A stretch of 64,000 nucleotides of DNA. It comes from Lucifuga dentata (lineage: Eukaryota > Chordata > Actinopteri > Ophidiiformes > Bythitidae). The DNA lies in assembly GCA_014773175.1 (NCBI GenBank), contig VXCM01002506.1:78696-142695 (forward strand). The letters are read 5' to 3'. Positions 25,664 through 39,600 of the stretch are shown here, in pieces (within the stretch, counting starts at the first letter, position 1; the number at the start of each line of letters is the position of its first letter). The position numbers and the translations under genes are program-made. Below the pieces are notes generated by a model that searched no databases, was not told where the DNA came from, and saw only the letters and a program-made list of their open reading frames with translations.

Positions 25664-28600
25664 NNNNNNNNNNNCCCCCCCTCAGCAGAGGTAAACAGAC
25701 ATGAAGGATGAGTTTTAAACCCTCCTGTGACCGTACCCTCACTGTTTTTCTCACTGCTTCCAGAAAAACAAGTACCGTCTTTGATCTGAGTGGGGTGCTT
25801 TGCTCCCCTCAAAGAAAGATGGAAAGGGTCTATTTAGGGACAAAAGACTACTAAATGTCCCCTCCTCCTGCTGTGGTTCTGCTGTTGTGTCACTGCAGAG
25901 TTTGGTCTGAGAAAAGCTTCGCCTGTGCCTCGCTGTCAAAATGGAGAATCCATTTATTGTCATACCATCTCCACTAGTGTGTTCATGCTATCTCTGTCTC
26001 ACACAGTCTCCCTTTCTTTTTCCTTACGACTGCAAAGTGTCAACATCCCCACCCCACCCCCCAACTCCTTTCCTCCATCTCTCCCTAGCACCCTCTCTCT
26101 CTCTCTCCCTCCCTTTTCTGTCACCCTGCCTTTCATTTGACGCAATGAGGAGAGGGGAGTCATTTAATTCTTGGCTACCTGCCCATTCTATGATGACAGC
26201 CAGTCTCATTATCAGGAGTTCATCTTGTGCTTATTTCTGCTTCAGCTTTAGCAAGCCGGCATCACAGAGCTTCTCCTATTTTTGTCGTTTGGTTTTTCTT
26301 GTTTAGCGCTGGCATGCTTGGCGTTTGCAGATTTTTGTTGTTCTTATTTCGATTAAGTCCAGGCACTGTTGGGCTGTGTGCAGAGAGCATGACTGCACCT
26401 GCACTCACAGGCGTGCACATAAATACACACAATCAGCCAGTCTTGCTCCCTGTTGGAAGCATGAGGAACCAGAGAGGGACCTTTTGTTTTTATTTCTGTC
26501 CCTATTCATTTGCAAAGCGTGCTCGGAGGCTGCCTTCCTAATTGCATCAGGAATAAAAGCAACAATGCATTACCGACCAATCAGTGCATCAAAAGAGTGG
26601 AAATAATTATCTCCCTTTTTTTTTTTTCGTGTTCAGCTTGCTTTAGTCTTTACCCCCACCACCGCTACTTTGTCTTGAGTCAGTAAAACCTTTCTGTGGG
26701 AATGTCTGTGCAACAGTCACAGCAGGTTGAGGTGAAAGGGGGGAAAAAAGAGTGTTTTTTTTGTCCTGACATCATACTCCCGTATTGTATTATATGTTGA
26801 CACTGCAGTAAATGCCTGCACACATTGCACATACAATAGCTCTGCATTTGCAGACATTAAAGCTGCAGTCCAGGCAGCCAGTAGCAGCAGTATTTTGGCA
26901 CTGAGTTTTTGTCGGCGCATTTTGTAGCTGCAGCAGAAATACAGAGAGAATATCTGCCGTTCTTTATCCCTGCTCAGGTGTTTATCCACTCCTTCTTTGT
27001 CCCTGACTGACCCCTTTTTCTACCACAGACAACACAAACTCTCCTCTTGCTTTTTTTTTTGTTTTTTTTTTAATTATTTTGGTTCATACTGTCTGTGGCA
27101 GCAGTGATGAAAACAATGCCCTGCTTTCCAGACTTTGATTAATTTATCCGACAGCCTCTTTCTGCGCTCTTCAGGAAATAGAACGTGTAAGGGAGCCTGT
27201 GAGACAAAGAGAGAGGAAGAGGGGATGAGGGGTCGGGGACAACCAAATGAAATGTTCTCAGACGCTGCAGCCTCTGAGCTTCTTGGCAACGTTTCAGCTC
27301 TGATAAAATGGCGCCCCTTTTTGCTTGGCAAGCTAGTATTGGCAGAGCTGGTACTAAACAGATAGAAGATGACATCAGTAGGTTTGAATTGCTGTTGCCA
27401 TCATGTTTTCTCTCTGGGTGTAGAAAATTAAACACCCATGAGCCACTGAGAGCTTGCACTGACCGGTTGTTTTTGTTTTCATTTATTCTTTCACTCACAG
27501 TTTAACTGGACGGTCAGCAGGATTTGCATTGAATCAATGGATGTGACATTGTGCCAAACCAGCCTCAACGGAACACAAGCTCCAGAACAGATCAATTTAC
27601 GTAGACAACTGTTTTGGAATAAAACGTCATTCACTGGTGCAAACAAAGACATTTAATAGCTTTGAAATGTTTTATTAATTGAAATAAAATCTATAAAGCG
27701 GGTCCTTCCTATAACAATGATGTGCTGCATGTCTGTGTCAGACATGGAAGAGGAAGTAATTAAACAATTGGGATCCCTTTTACACATCTGTTCAGTGAAT
27801 CGCTCTGCATATCATGCAGAGTCATTCTCCATTTCATGACAAGCCATGAGGCTCGTACCTCATGAAGCATAAGATGGTAATGATGAAGCTTATATGAGCT
27901 AACAACTTTAATTCTACATAACTGTACAATAACATTTACTAAATAAAATATGTAGTTGGACCATCCCTAGTAATGAATGTTATTATTTGGTCCCCTGCAT
28001 AGTAAATGGTTGTAAACACAGAACTATAGCACCTCTGATCTGTCCTTACAGTTTTATGGTAAAGTCATAAATACAATGATAAGGTCATTGACTTTTGAAA
28101 TGGAGTTTGTTTTGATCTCTTGTATCATTTACACTGCGTAAGCCATAGAAATTAAAAATATTCTCCAGAACAGAAAGAATCTATTTTTTCTAGTGACTAT
28201 TACAGGTGTTCTTTGTGCTAAATGTCTCTCTGTGCTAAACTGAATTCTGAGTCAGCTGAATATCTGACAGAAAGGTCCTACATGATTTGATGGATTGTTG
28301 CATTTCAAAGGTTTTAATTTATCATATGGAATATATGTCAGATGTTTCACCTGAGTGAGTTTTGCATTGGAAGTTTGTGCGGACTTTTCCAGCCTGCATT
28401 ACGTTGGGAATTTATTGTGCAAATTCATATGTGGTTTGTTTTTAAATTTGAACAAATTCTAACTTTCCCCTCAAATAGTTGGCACTGTTATAATGCACGG
28501 AATCATATTTGCCATGTTGTCTTATTAGTTTCTCTCTGTGTGGAACTGATTGTAGGCTCAGGTTTGAGAGAGAGAGAGTGTGTTAGAGCCATCAGTCTGA

Positions 28601-30564
28601 CGACCATGTACGATAAGGCAGCCTGGAGAGTGGAGATAAGTGTGTTGAGGTGAAAATTGCATGCGGAGGCACTCTGTGGTGTGTTGCGCAGCATCTTAAA
28701 GCCACATATCTGCCTGCATTTTTGTTTGTGTCCACACAGGAAATGGACATTTTCTTAGTGTAACAGGATTGTTTTGATTACCAGGTCTCTATCTCATGAT
28801 GGATAACTGCTAGCGGTTCTGGAAATCACTGTAACAATCTGATGGAAGCTAATGGCATAATAAAAGAGTAATAGAAGGTAAGGTAGCTTAATTTCCAAAC
28901 AGGCTAATGTTTTACAAACATGGTTTGGCTCTGTTAGGCTTTGAAAAGAAAGACTTGTGTTCAGTGGGTATGTATATTTTCAGAGGAATTTCAACATCTG
29001 GATAAGAATTCTTTACATGCAGTGTCATATCTAATTTTACTATTTTACTATTTACTGTAACCTTTGCTGGATGTTGGAAACGAACCAAACCTCGATAATA
29101 TTTAGATTTTATGCACATTCTGACTTTTTTATTAGTACACCCTCTCTTTCCTTTGTCCTTCAAAGTTGCTGAATGAATTTCTTCCTTAATACACTTTGTT
29201 GGCCTGCGACTTGCTGAGAGATGCAGCAGGAGTTCTCATTGGTTTTCTAGCCCATTACACAAGAATGGCCGAGTGGTTAGGAAGTTTGCATGCTGGATCG
29301 ATAGCCTCCCTGCTCTCACCCACCAGCATTAATAAGATCATTGATTAGCTGCCTTGCACTGATTGATTACCCCTTTATAGCATTGAATCAGTCTATTATT
29401 AGTGCACTCTCTGATGGGATGCTTTTGTGATTAATGAAATTGCTTTTGTGTGATACTATGTTGATTAGAGAATTGTTGGAAAAGCTTGGTTTTGGTTGCT
29501 TGCTATTTTGCTTAAAGGGCATTAAGTAATAGGGCAAGATTTACATAGCACACAATGAAATACATACACCCATATACATACACATATACTGGATGTGTAG
29601 AAGAGCGAGAGAGAGATGATGTATGTGTAGACATACACATATACTGGATGTGTAGAAGAGAGAGAGAGAGGGGGGTCCATGGTGGTTCCACAGTACCATG
29701 AGGTTGGAGGAGGTGCAGGTCCGGCGGAGCAAAGGGAGTGATAGATGAGAAGCAGTCCTGGTTTCATTCCAATAAATGAGCAGCGTTCCACTTGGGCTTC
29801 CCTTCACAGTCGCAGCCAGTGAAGCTACGATGGAGACGGATGGGCCTCTCACTGCTGGATGTTAGAGGGGAGCACAGGCGAGAGAGGGAGAAATTAAAGG
29901 CTAAGGGAGGAAGAGATGGAGAATGAGAAAGAGCAAGCAAAGGGGGGGTTAGAGAAGATATCAGGGGAGTTGAAAGCAGCTTGAGAATGAGGAGGAAGTA
30001 AGAGTAATGTAAGAGAGGTAAAGAGTGGAGAGGAAATGCTTTGGAAAGACAAACTTGATGAATCTGTAAAATGCAGACAGGCAGTTGAGTGAGTAATGAG
30101 GAGAGGAGGTGGGAAGGATTGCGGGGAAAAAAAGAAGGCAAAGCTCCATCTTCCTGTTTCTTTTTGGCTGACTGCACCAGGGCATGGATACATGGATATG
30201 TCATAGAGGATGTGACATGCCATGCTTGGCTGTGCATTCTGATTATGTGTTGGATTGTGAAGCATGCAGGAGTGTGACCATCTCATCCCAAGTCTGATAG
30301 CTTACATTAACCAACCAGGAAGGTAGAATTGGACCAGGAAACTTAAGGGAGCTGCATTACATGATGTTACTTAGTCTAACCTAATGTACTTTTTTCTCTG
30401 TTCTTCTCTCCCATTTCTTTCATCTGTTTTCCCCCTTGCTGTTTTTCATATTGCCTTTAGTGCTTATACCATTTTTTTTCATCTCCTGCATTTCTCCATC
30501 TCATTCACTCAAAGCCTGTTCTTTTATTATTCATTTCTGTACACGGCCTCTGATTCTCACTTTT

Positions 30565-30603
<39 letters not shown>

Positions 30604-33600
30604 TTCTCTCTTTAGACCTATTCCTCCAGAGTGGCCCTGGTGCCCAGAATGAGACCTCCCACTGGGGAGCTTCTGTACCAGTTGAGAGCTCCAGTGCCAA
30701 CACCTGGGACAAAGTGATTATTGACAGGAGCGACACCGAAGCCTGGCCCTCCATCAACCACAATAGTGAACCCATCCGCCCTGCAGCACCAGAATGTCCC
30801 TTGGGTTCAGCTAACTCCAACCCAGACACCAGTGCTGTCACTCCCACCAGTAATAGTAGTAGTTTTCTGAGTATGGCCACAGGTGCCGCAGGCCAGCAGG
30901 CCCACTATTCCTCTCTTAAAGCTAATGGTAATATGATGACAGGGCCTGGGGCAGCCACCACTATAACTGGTAACAGAAGCTGGGGATCAGATGGGAAACA
31001 AGATGGTATGAATGGTGGCCGAGGAGGGGCGCCTAATAGCTGGGGCTCTCACAATTTTAACTTGAACCTCAATCCCAATGCCAACCCATCAGCTTGGCCT
31101 GTTTTGGGCCATGAGGGTGGTGGGGGTGGTATGGGCTCAAATGGGGTGCCCAGCTCCTCATCTCTCCCGCCAGGTATCAATGGCAATGGCAACATGGGAA
31201 ACGGGAACCTGGGAGGAGGGGATACAGATAGAGGAGGTTGGGGTGGCATGCTGAGTCCCAATGAGAATGATCAGCAGCATCCCTCCTCCAACTCAAAGTT
31301 GTGTTTCAATATGGAACCTGCTAACCTTAACACTGACGGACCAAACCACACTAAGCATCAGGAGCCTATGAGCCCTATCCATGGCTTGCCTGGCTGGGGA
31401 GGCCAGTCGCCCACTGAATCATCCCAGCTCAATGGGGATACAACAGGCAGCTCTGTATGGGGAAATATGGAAACCAAGGCAGCTGACTCCCCCAAGGACA
31501 CAGGCTGGGACTCAACTCCCTCTGGAAGCCTTTCTGCTTGGGGCCGCCAAGGCAGTGGTGGTGGAAGTNAGGCTGGGACTCAACTCCCTCTGGAAGCCTT
31601 TCTGCTTGGGGCCGCCAAGGCAGTGGTGGTGGAAGTAGTGGAAGTGGTGGCTGGGGTGACTGGGGGAAATCATCTGGAGCTGGAGATGGATCAAAAGGCT
31701 GGGACTCTGTTGATGCTGGTAGTTCTGGTTCAGGCCAGGAGCAGCAGCTCAGCTCCTGGGGCCAGCAGGCAGCCCCAGCAAGCGAGGGCAGTGGTGATAG
31801 CACTGAAGGTCGAGCCCATCAGAGAGACAGGTCATCAAGCATGGAATTTACTCCTCCGCTACCACGGCAGGACCTGGACCCAAGGGTGCTGAGTAACACA
31901 GGCTGGGGACAGACCCCCATTCGACAGCACACTGTATGGGAGATGGAAGAAGCTAGCTCTGATGATGGGAAGAGCAATAGCAGCTCAGACACCTTAGGGG
32001 GTTCCAGCTTGAATGGTGGACCCTCATCCAGTAATGGAGGTACCGTCAACCCCAGCATTGGACCCAACCAAAGGCCTGGATCTGGAGGGAAGAGTGATGG
32101 TGAAGGATTCTCATCTTTTGGCTGGGGAGTCCCTCCACCTCAGTCAGTCCAGACATCAGGATGGGGTGACCCCCCACAGCCACTCAGCAAGGCCCCAAAT
32201 GGCACTAGCAGTGGCTGGGCAGAGCCTTTGTCTACCAGTGGTCCTAAAAGTGGGGGCCCACAATCCTGGGGTTCTGAGGACAAGTCACCCAGCTGGGATG
32301 ATAGTCTGACTAAAGGCCAGCCTACTAACTGGGGAGAGGGCCCCAAAAGCTCCCATGGCTGGGGAAATAGTAGTGGAGGCTCCAATGGCTCCAGCACAGG
32401 GGAGTGGGGAGAGACAGAGGTTAAGAACAGTGGTTCCTCCAGTAGCATGTGGGAAGGAGAGGGAGGCAATGGAGGAGGAAGTGGTGGATGGAAGGAAAGC
32501 CCCAGCCGAGGAAATGGAGGGGGTGGATGGGGGAAGCCTACCCCTCCTGTCAGTGCAAGTAGCTGGGGGGAGAATTCACGTGCCAATGGCCCAACGTCAG
32601 GAGGATGGAGCTCTTCTAAGCCCCAGGAAAGTAGCAGCAGTAGCACTGGGAGTGGAGGAGGTGGCAGCATCGGTTCCTGGGGTGGTGCTGGTTCTGTGAA
32701 GCAGAACACCCCTGGCTGGGGCAGTGTCAGCAAACATGACCAGGGCATGGAGTCCACGGGCTGGGAGGAGCCCTCCCCTCCCTCCATCCGCAGAAAGATG
32801 GAGATTGATGATGGAACATCCACCTGGGGTGATCCTACCACCTTCAAGAAGACTGTCAACATGTGGGACCGCAACAATCCCAGTAACCCAGGAAATGGTG
32901 GCCCACCTCCTATTAAGAATGGTGGAATGATGATATCCAACAATAACAATCACTCTGTCGGCCCTGGCAACAACAATCATCATCACACCCACCACATGCA
33001 CCATCACCCCCATCATGGCCAGCCCCCAAATCACCTGCAACATCATGGCAACAACAATGGGTCACCCAATACTGCCTCCCCACCTCAGGGTGGGGGGGCC
33101 CAGGTTAGACCACCCTTCGCCAACCCAGGTAAGTAACACAGTATAACTTCACTGTTATATAAAAACCTCATATTTTATATATAGGTACATATATTTTACC
33201 TGAAGTTTACTTGAAGTTTTCCTCAAAGTGCTGAGGAATGTTGTATCTAATGGCTACACATCTTATTCAAAAGATACTGTTCTGAAATCGCAAATGTGTG
33301 GAGCATATCTCCTTAAAGCTGTAAAGCTTGAGGGTTGTTTTTTAATCCAATGCTTTTATCTGATAGTAACGCTATTATTTATCAAACGGTATTACTTTTT
33401 ACAGCCAGCCCTAATAATAAAACTGTATGAAGAAGGCTAAGTGGAGAGTTGTTTTTCATTCAACAACAGATAAAATGTCTAAATTAGTACTAAAAGCATT
33501 GTCGGCAAGGATAGTTATTGCATGCAAGAATTTTTTTTTTTTTTTTTTTTTNTTTTTTTTTTTTTTTTTTTATAAATAATTCCTCACATTGATTATCAAG

Positions 33601-36600
33601 CAGATAGCCTCAGAGGCATTGAGGTTCTGTTTATGGCCATGCATACATAAAAGTCCACAAGCTTAAGGTAGCACTGTAGGCACTTTAAATAAGTCCTTGT
33701 GATGACAAAGCCCAGGCATATAGATATGACAGCATTTTAATGCCCACTGCTCTGTTCTTGTTTTATGATTATGAATGAGTCTATTGCCCCCTACTGTTTG
33801 CCATTGGTAATGCACCTTTCAGTGAACCTCATGGCCAATATTGAGACACACCAGCATTATAAACACCCCAGGCTCCTTTGTGAAGATCAGAAAGAGACTG
33901 ATAAGTGAGAAGGCATAAAGAGACACAGAGTGGAAGATTGAATAAGAAGGCTGTATGCAAGCCAGACGTTAAACTGGCGCACACCAGCTGGCATGAGCTG
34001 CTGCTTTCATCCAACTCCTTCTCCTTTCTGCATACACACACACGCCTCCTGGCAGGCCAGACTGGGCTGGTCGAGGCTGCTGCTCAGATGAGGATGCCAT
34101 GAAAAGCCTCTCCATGTAGACAGCGTGGCAGCACTTCAATGACTAGCCCACTGTTACACTGCCTCTCTGAAATACATTTCACTGTAGCTTATCATGAGCA
34201 CCTGAAAAGACAATGTGAGAAAAAAAAATTGCTTTGGATAAGAAAGGGATTTCAGTAATTTCATACAGCTCAATGGGTTTGTTTTGTTTTGATTGTCATA
34301 GTTTTAGCTAAAAGATGAATTATATTTATTCTGGAAGTTAAGATCTGTTATGAATGAACTTAAAGATCTCACTGAATGCTAAATGTTTCCATATACATCT
34401 CAGATTTGGAAATCTTTCCCTCCCTGCCTTAGTAATCAGGAGGATCATTTTATTTCTGAGTGTTCTAAGATTAGAGGTGTAAGGCATATGTATATATGGC
34501 TAATTGGTTTGTTCTTCATCTCTAGCTTCAAGTCATGCTAGTAATTAAATGTAGCTCCTGTATTATTTCTTATCCCAGGTTGGGGAGAGCTTCCCAGTGT
34601 TCAGCCCAAGTCAGAACCTGCCTGGGGAGAGCCAGCAGCTCCATCATCTGCTGTGGACAATGGCACCTCTGCCTGGGGCAAGCCTCCAGGGGGCGTCGGA
34701 GGATGGAGTGATGGGGGCCATGAGCCTTCTGGACCCTATGGCAGGGCCAACGGTCCCCAAGGTCCTGCACCCTGCAAGCCAGGTAACATCGATAGATGGA
34801 CAGAAAATGCAGATACAGTGATGCATAATGGCATCTGTAGGAAATTAAAATAGCATGGCATAGGAATTTTAGCAAAATACATGAATATCTTCAGGCTCAT
34901 TAGCTGGTGATCAGTTTACATTGCTGAGGCTCCTTAGATGTTTGGTGCTATAATAATGCAGAAAACCGCTACACAGAGCACATGACAATTTTAAATTAGT
35001 TTTCAGTTTCCAAGTACCTCACGAAAATTGCAAAGCTACCAGGGTTTTGTGGTATAGACTGCATGGTATTTGAAAGATCTATACAAAGTATAGATTGTTC
35101 CTGCTTCATCTTGTTGATTGTTACCTTAAATATTTGTTCACCTTGTGCCCAGTACAATACCACCTCCTACATCAACCAAAAGTGTGATTGTCAGTAACAC
35201 CTAGTCTGTGTGTGGTTAACAAGAACAGGAGGTTTCTTCAGACATGTCTCCATTTTTGTCAATTCTGAAAGCTTTTTAATGCTGCTGGAGTGTTGAGATT
35301 AAAGCAGTTCCACACCTCAGTAGATCTTGGTTATTTGTGCTGTTGGTTTGAAAATAGCGGAAATGAATGACAACACTGGCACAATAAAGAAATGAATGAC
35401 AACACTGGCACCAAGTGATCAGGTTGAAAATTACCGTCTGCTCACTCACTGAAATGGTTTGTGTCCTAAAGGCACAGATAAGATTCACAGATACTAAAAT
35501 ACTACAACAACAAGCTCATGCATTTCTCATTATTTGCTGATCTTTAAATTTTCTTCTCCCACCTCTTTCTCAGGCCCCAAACCTATGCAAGATAACTGGG
35601 GAAGTGGAGGGGAGGACATGGGCATGTCTACTGGCCAATGGGACACTGAAGATGGGGACATGTGGAGTAGCCCCACCTCCCAGGAGAGCAGCTCCTCTTG
35701 CAATTCCTGGGGAAATGGACCCAAGAAGTGTCCAAGCAAGGTCACACACACACACACACACTTCACTTTCCTTTTGTCATAAACATTCTGGCATATGTTA
35801 ATGATGGGAGTTATTATCAGACTCCTTGGATGTGAGACATTTATTTTGCGATTCAAATGAATTCAAGTTCTTGCTTGTGTTTTAATTAGGGGAAGATGGG
35901 CAACAAGCCAGACGAGGCCTGGATCATGAACCGTCTCATCAAACAGCTCACTGATATGGGCTTTCCGGTATGAGAGGCAACACGTATTTTAAACAGAAGT
36001 TCCAAATAAACATTAAATATAAAATATAAAAGCTATCTAAATTTTAGAAAATCATTACATTATAAATAAGACATCATAACTTGGACATTTCTGAGCCATG
36101 GTCACTGATCAGTCTGTGTTGTCTGTGTGTTTCAGAGAGACCCTGCTGAGGAGGCTTTGAGGAGCAACAACATGAATCTGGACCAGGCCATGAGTAAGTT
36201 CACCAAATTTGTTGTGTAGCATGTGTGTAATTTTGGTGTATATTTCAAAAACTGCAGCTGTTGGGCTTTCAAACAAATCAGTTAATTCATAATTCATTCA
36301 TTTAATTCATATACCAACCCAAGCTTGTGTCATACTGAGTTAAATACTAATAAATGCAAACTTTTTTTACTTACTGTTACTCTAGGGAAGATCAAATATT
36401 TAGCACTACAGTCGGGCCAAAGCATAGACCTGAGATGAATTTTACCCTTTGGTTTTGTCATACTGTACAGTGTTTTGGGTCTAGATGCTTCGTTAACCCC
36501 TCTTTTCATCCTCGGTCCTCTCAGGTGCCCTTTTGGAGAAGAAGACGGACCTGGACAAGCGGGGCATGGGCATGTCTGATTACAGCAACGGCATGAACAA

Positions 36601-39600
36601 GCCCCTGGTGTGTCGGCCCTCTGTTCTCTCCAAAGATCCTTCTGACCGCACCGCCTTCCTCGACAAGGTAAGACAGTTATCAGCTGATAGTTATCTTCTG
36701 TATTAATTACATTTGTATTACAAAGGTGCTTATACAGCGTTATCTAATAAATCATGTAACAAGTAAGCTTTCCCTCCTCACACAATTGTTTTACTCTGAT
36801 CCAGGATGGTGTTATGTCAGATGATGCCCCTCCATCACCGTTTCTGCCTTCTCCCAGCCTGAAGCTCCCCCTGGCCAACAGCAGCCTTCCAGGGCAGGGT
36901 CTGGGACAGGGCAACCCGGGGCTGGCCATGCAAAACTTGAACAACAGACAGGTAATCCATGCGGAGACCTGCAATAAATACTGCCTTTGTGAAGCTTATG
37001 AGGTTCAATTTGTGTAAAGACTCTCAGAAGTTTTGATGTTTGACTTGATGGTCATTTTTGCAGCCATAGGCTTTGGTTTTGTTATATTAAATTGCAGTAT
37101 ATAATGTTATTTCTTCAAAGTATAGAGAAAAGCTTTTATAGTGCCAATACATTTGAGACCACAGCCCAGAAGTGTGCCCAGGTTTTTGCGAAAGCAGCAT
37201 TCTTACACATTGTTTGTCTTTAAGATAAACACACACACTGAAAATTTTAATTTTTGGCAGGTAAAGCATATCCAGTGTAAAGCATATTTTGATCATTAAT
37301 ATACAGTATGTAACATAGGTATGTATGAATACTGTGTATTCATCATTCAGTACTTTATTAGCTGTGTGTGCAGCAATTTGAGTGTGCAAAATAAACATGG
37401 TGCAGCGAATGCAACAACAGATAAATTGAATTACTTTTACACACATCTCTCTCTACCCTCCCACATACATACACACACAGACACACACACTCCAAATCCA
37501 AATCTCCACTTTTGTGTTGCTCATTTATGAGCGTGTATGACCTTCCCTGAAGTGACCATTGAAAGAAGATAGTTATGTTCTATCAGATAATGCCAACCCT
37601 CCCACCCCACCCCCAGAGGCAGCCTCGGCCCAGAAAAAACTACAAGATGTCCTTGAAGCCCAAACAAAGGCACTGTGAGCGGGTCTGTTATCCAATGAAT
37701 AGAATGACAACTCTGAAGAAGATGGAATGGAGTGCATACTACAACATCAAAGCTGCCTTTTATTGTCTGATTTTGAGCCATTTTCAAAAGCAACATAATT
37801 ACAAATTAACAAGTTTCTGCTCTCATTTACCGTTCAGTTTATGCTTTGGTGTGTCTGGCACAGCAGGGTTTGTTGCTAAAAATGAATCTGGACCTTGAGG
37901 TTAAATGCTTTGAATAATGTCTTTTGATACTGCTGTGTGAGATGGACGCTCTATTGTTGGCTTTTTCTTTCATCCACATCAGTGCACTCATTCATGTTTT
38001 AGTTGAATCTATTAATGTGACAATGACTTAGCAAATGGATGCTCTTGACTCTTGTTCTAGAAGGAACGTATCATTGATTTTACAAGTTAAGGTGCAATAT
38101 AAACAACCCGCATACACGTTACGTTACTGCCAACCATTTTCCAAAACTTATTACTGGAGCAGTACATTTTAGAATTGTTTTTCCTACCTTTCACACTGCA
38201 TTGGTTATAGTTTATTCCATAAACTATAAAAAAATCAGTTGAATCTTTGAATCACTGAAAAAGGTAATCCATCCCAGTGAACTACATGCCATTATTTTTT
38301 TGTCAAATTAACTTAATTAAAAAGTCCAACAAAGAGCTACATGGGAGAAAATATATTCCTCCGCCAGGGAATATAGTCCCAGGAGAAGATGGTGTTTACC
38401 AAGAAATTTTAAACGACTGTGCCTTTGACAGTTGTGCACAAGTATTAACAGGTGAAACACTGAATTTTAAGGGTGTATCACCTGAACATTTGATTTTGAA
38501 AGATTAGGGGATTTGATAAAATAACACAAAAACTAAAATAGGTTTTTATGTTTTGGAAAATAGTTGTCAGTAGTGCTGCATGCAGATAGCATTTATTGGG
38601 CTCTAACATGCAAAATCACCGGTGTGGTCCTTGTACAAATTTGGATATGTGGTCAAGGATTCACACATTGATAGATATGGGAAATAGCTTCAATAATCTG
38701 GATAAATGTGGATGTTTTACAGCAGTTTGATTGTAACTATATGACCATATATGCATGTCCAGATGCCCAGTGGAATGTTTGGCAGTAGTGGAGCAGCACA
38801 AACCCGGGCCATGCAGCAGCAGCAGCAGCCGCCTCAGCCACCAGTGCCACCTCTCAGCTCCTCCCAGCCTAGTCTACGTGCTCAAGTGCCTCAGTTTCTC
38901 TCCCCTCAGGTAGACACAAATACATATTCCACACATTTCTCTACTATTATGTATATACTTATTTGGCATTTTATATTGCTGCATTCTACTGATGTTGGAA
39001 TATTCTATCAAACGGTCTGAGAATTCAGAGAGCAGTGACACAGAAGTCTTCACGTATTCCGCCTTTTCATACCGTGATTGAACTTTTCTGTAATCTTGTT
39101 CTCATCTTTTTACACTTAATCACATATGTACATTGTGTGTGACTAATTTGTTGACAAAAAGCCAGAAGCTGAAGTGTCATTTCATACAATACTAACTATA
39201 AATTTAGTAGATTATAGAAATGTAAGCCAGTTGTATGGCTCAGCTTTTTTCTCCATGCTTCGAACGTATCCAGGAACTTACCTTATATCTAAATCATATT
39301 TCCCTTTGTGAAGTTGGGCAAAAATCACCATAAATAACTTTCTGGAAACCATAAGGCCACAGTATGTTTTCTCCGACATGTCCGTCAGAGAGTCGGCAAG
39401 TGGCAGAAACCCCCTTTCCCATCAGGCAAATAGGGAGGATCTGCATCTGACAAAATGTAACTCTCCAACTCTGCCACTCCACCAAGCACACTTGCTTCAC
39501 ACAGAGATTTGGACATGTGTGGTGAAAGTAAGGAGAGTTTTAATTTCTCTCTCAAGCGCTCTTTTCTTTCCCTCAGTGTGTCTGCGCTCTGCGGTGAGAA

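Larger units (their letters stand above)
21262..30615 (+). other. tnrc6c intron 3, 9.35 kb
   Basis: No coding exon is recognised. It holds one MITE (24094-24653), a (CT)n run with an 11-N gap (25618-25674), a 55-bp tandem duplication near 29577-29660, and ATTA-rich conserved-looking blocks, notably 29165-29470. Confidence 0.75.

Noticed and set aside
29261..29345. tRNA-Ser gene
   Set aside because: Only the A-box half matches; anticodon stem, T arm and acceptor pairing are not found.
30384..30615. Open frame continuing upstream of the GW exon
   Set aside because: This is a pyrimidine-rich intron with a TC repeat; a good acceptor at 30614-30615 gives the phase needed by exon 3.
31500..31640. 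True tandem duplication or programmed frameshift in tnrc6c
   Set aside because: The copies are identical, meet at an N, and match the pattern at three noncoding sites; an artefact is the simpler explanation.
32140..32949. Antisense 269-residue open frame opposite the GW exon
   Set aside because: Shadow of the Gly/Ser/Trp-rich coding strand; its proline/leucine composition follows from the complement and no known domain is seen.
34800..34830. Further LINE fragment
   Set aside because: Only a 16-bp match (GCAGATACAGTGATGC) to the LINE 3'UTR; too short to call.
37600..37680. Extra tnrc6c exon after CACCCCCAG
   Set aside because: Although the acceptor looks good, the sequence has no similarity to TNRC6 and exon 10 joins exon 11 directly in frame.
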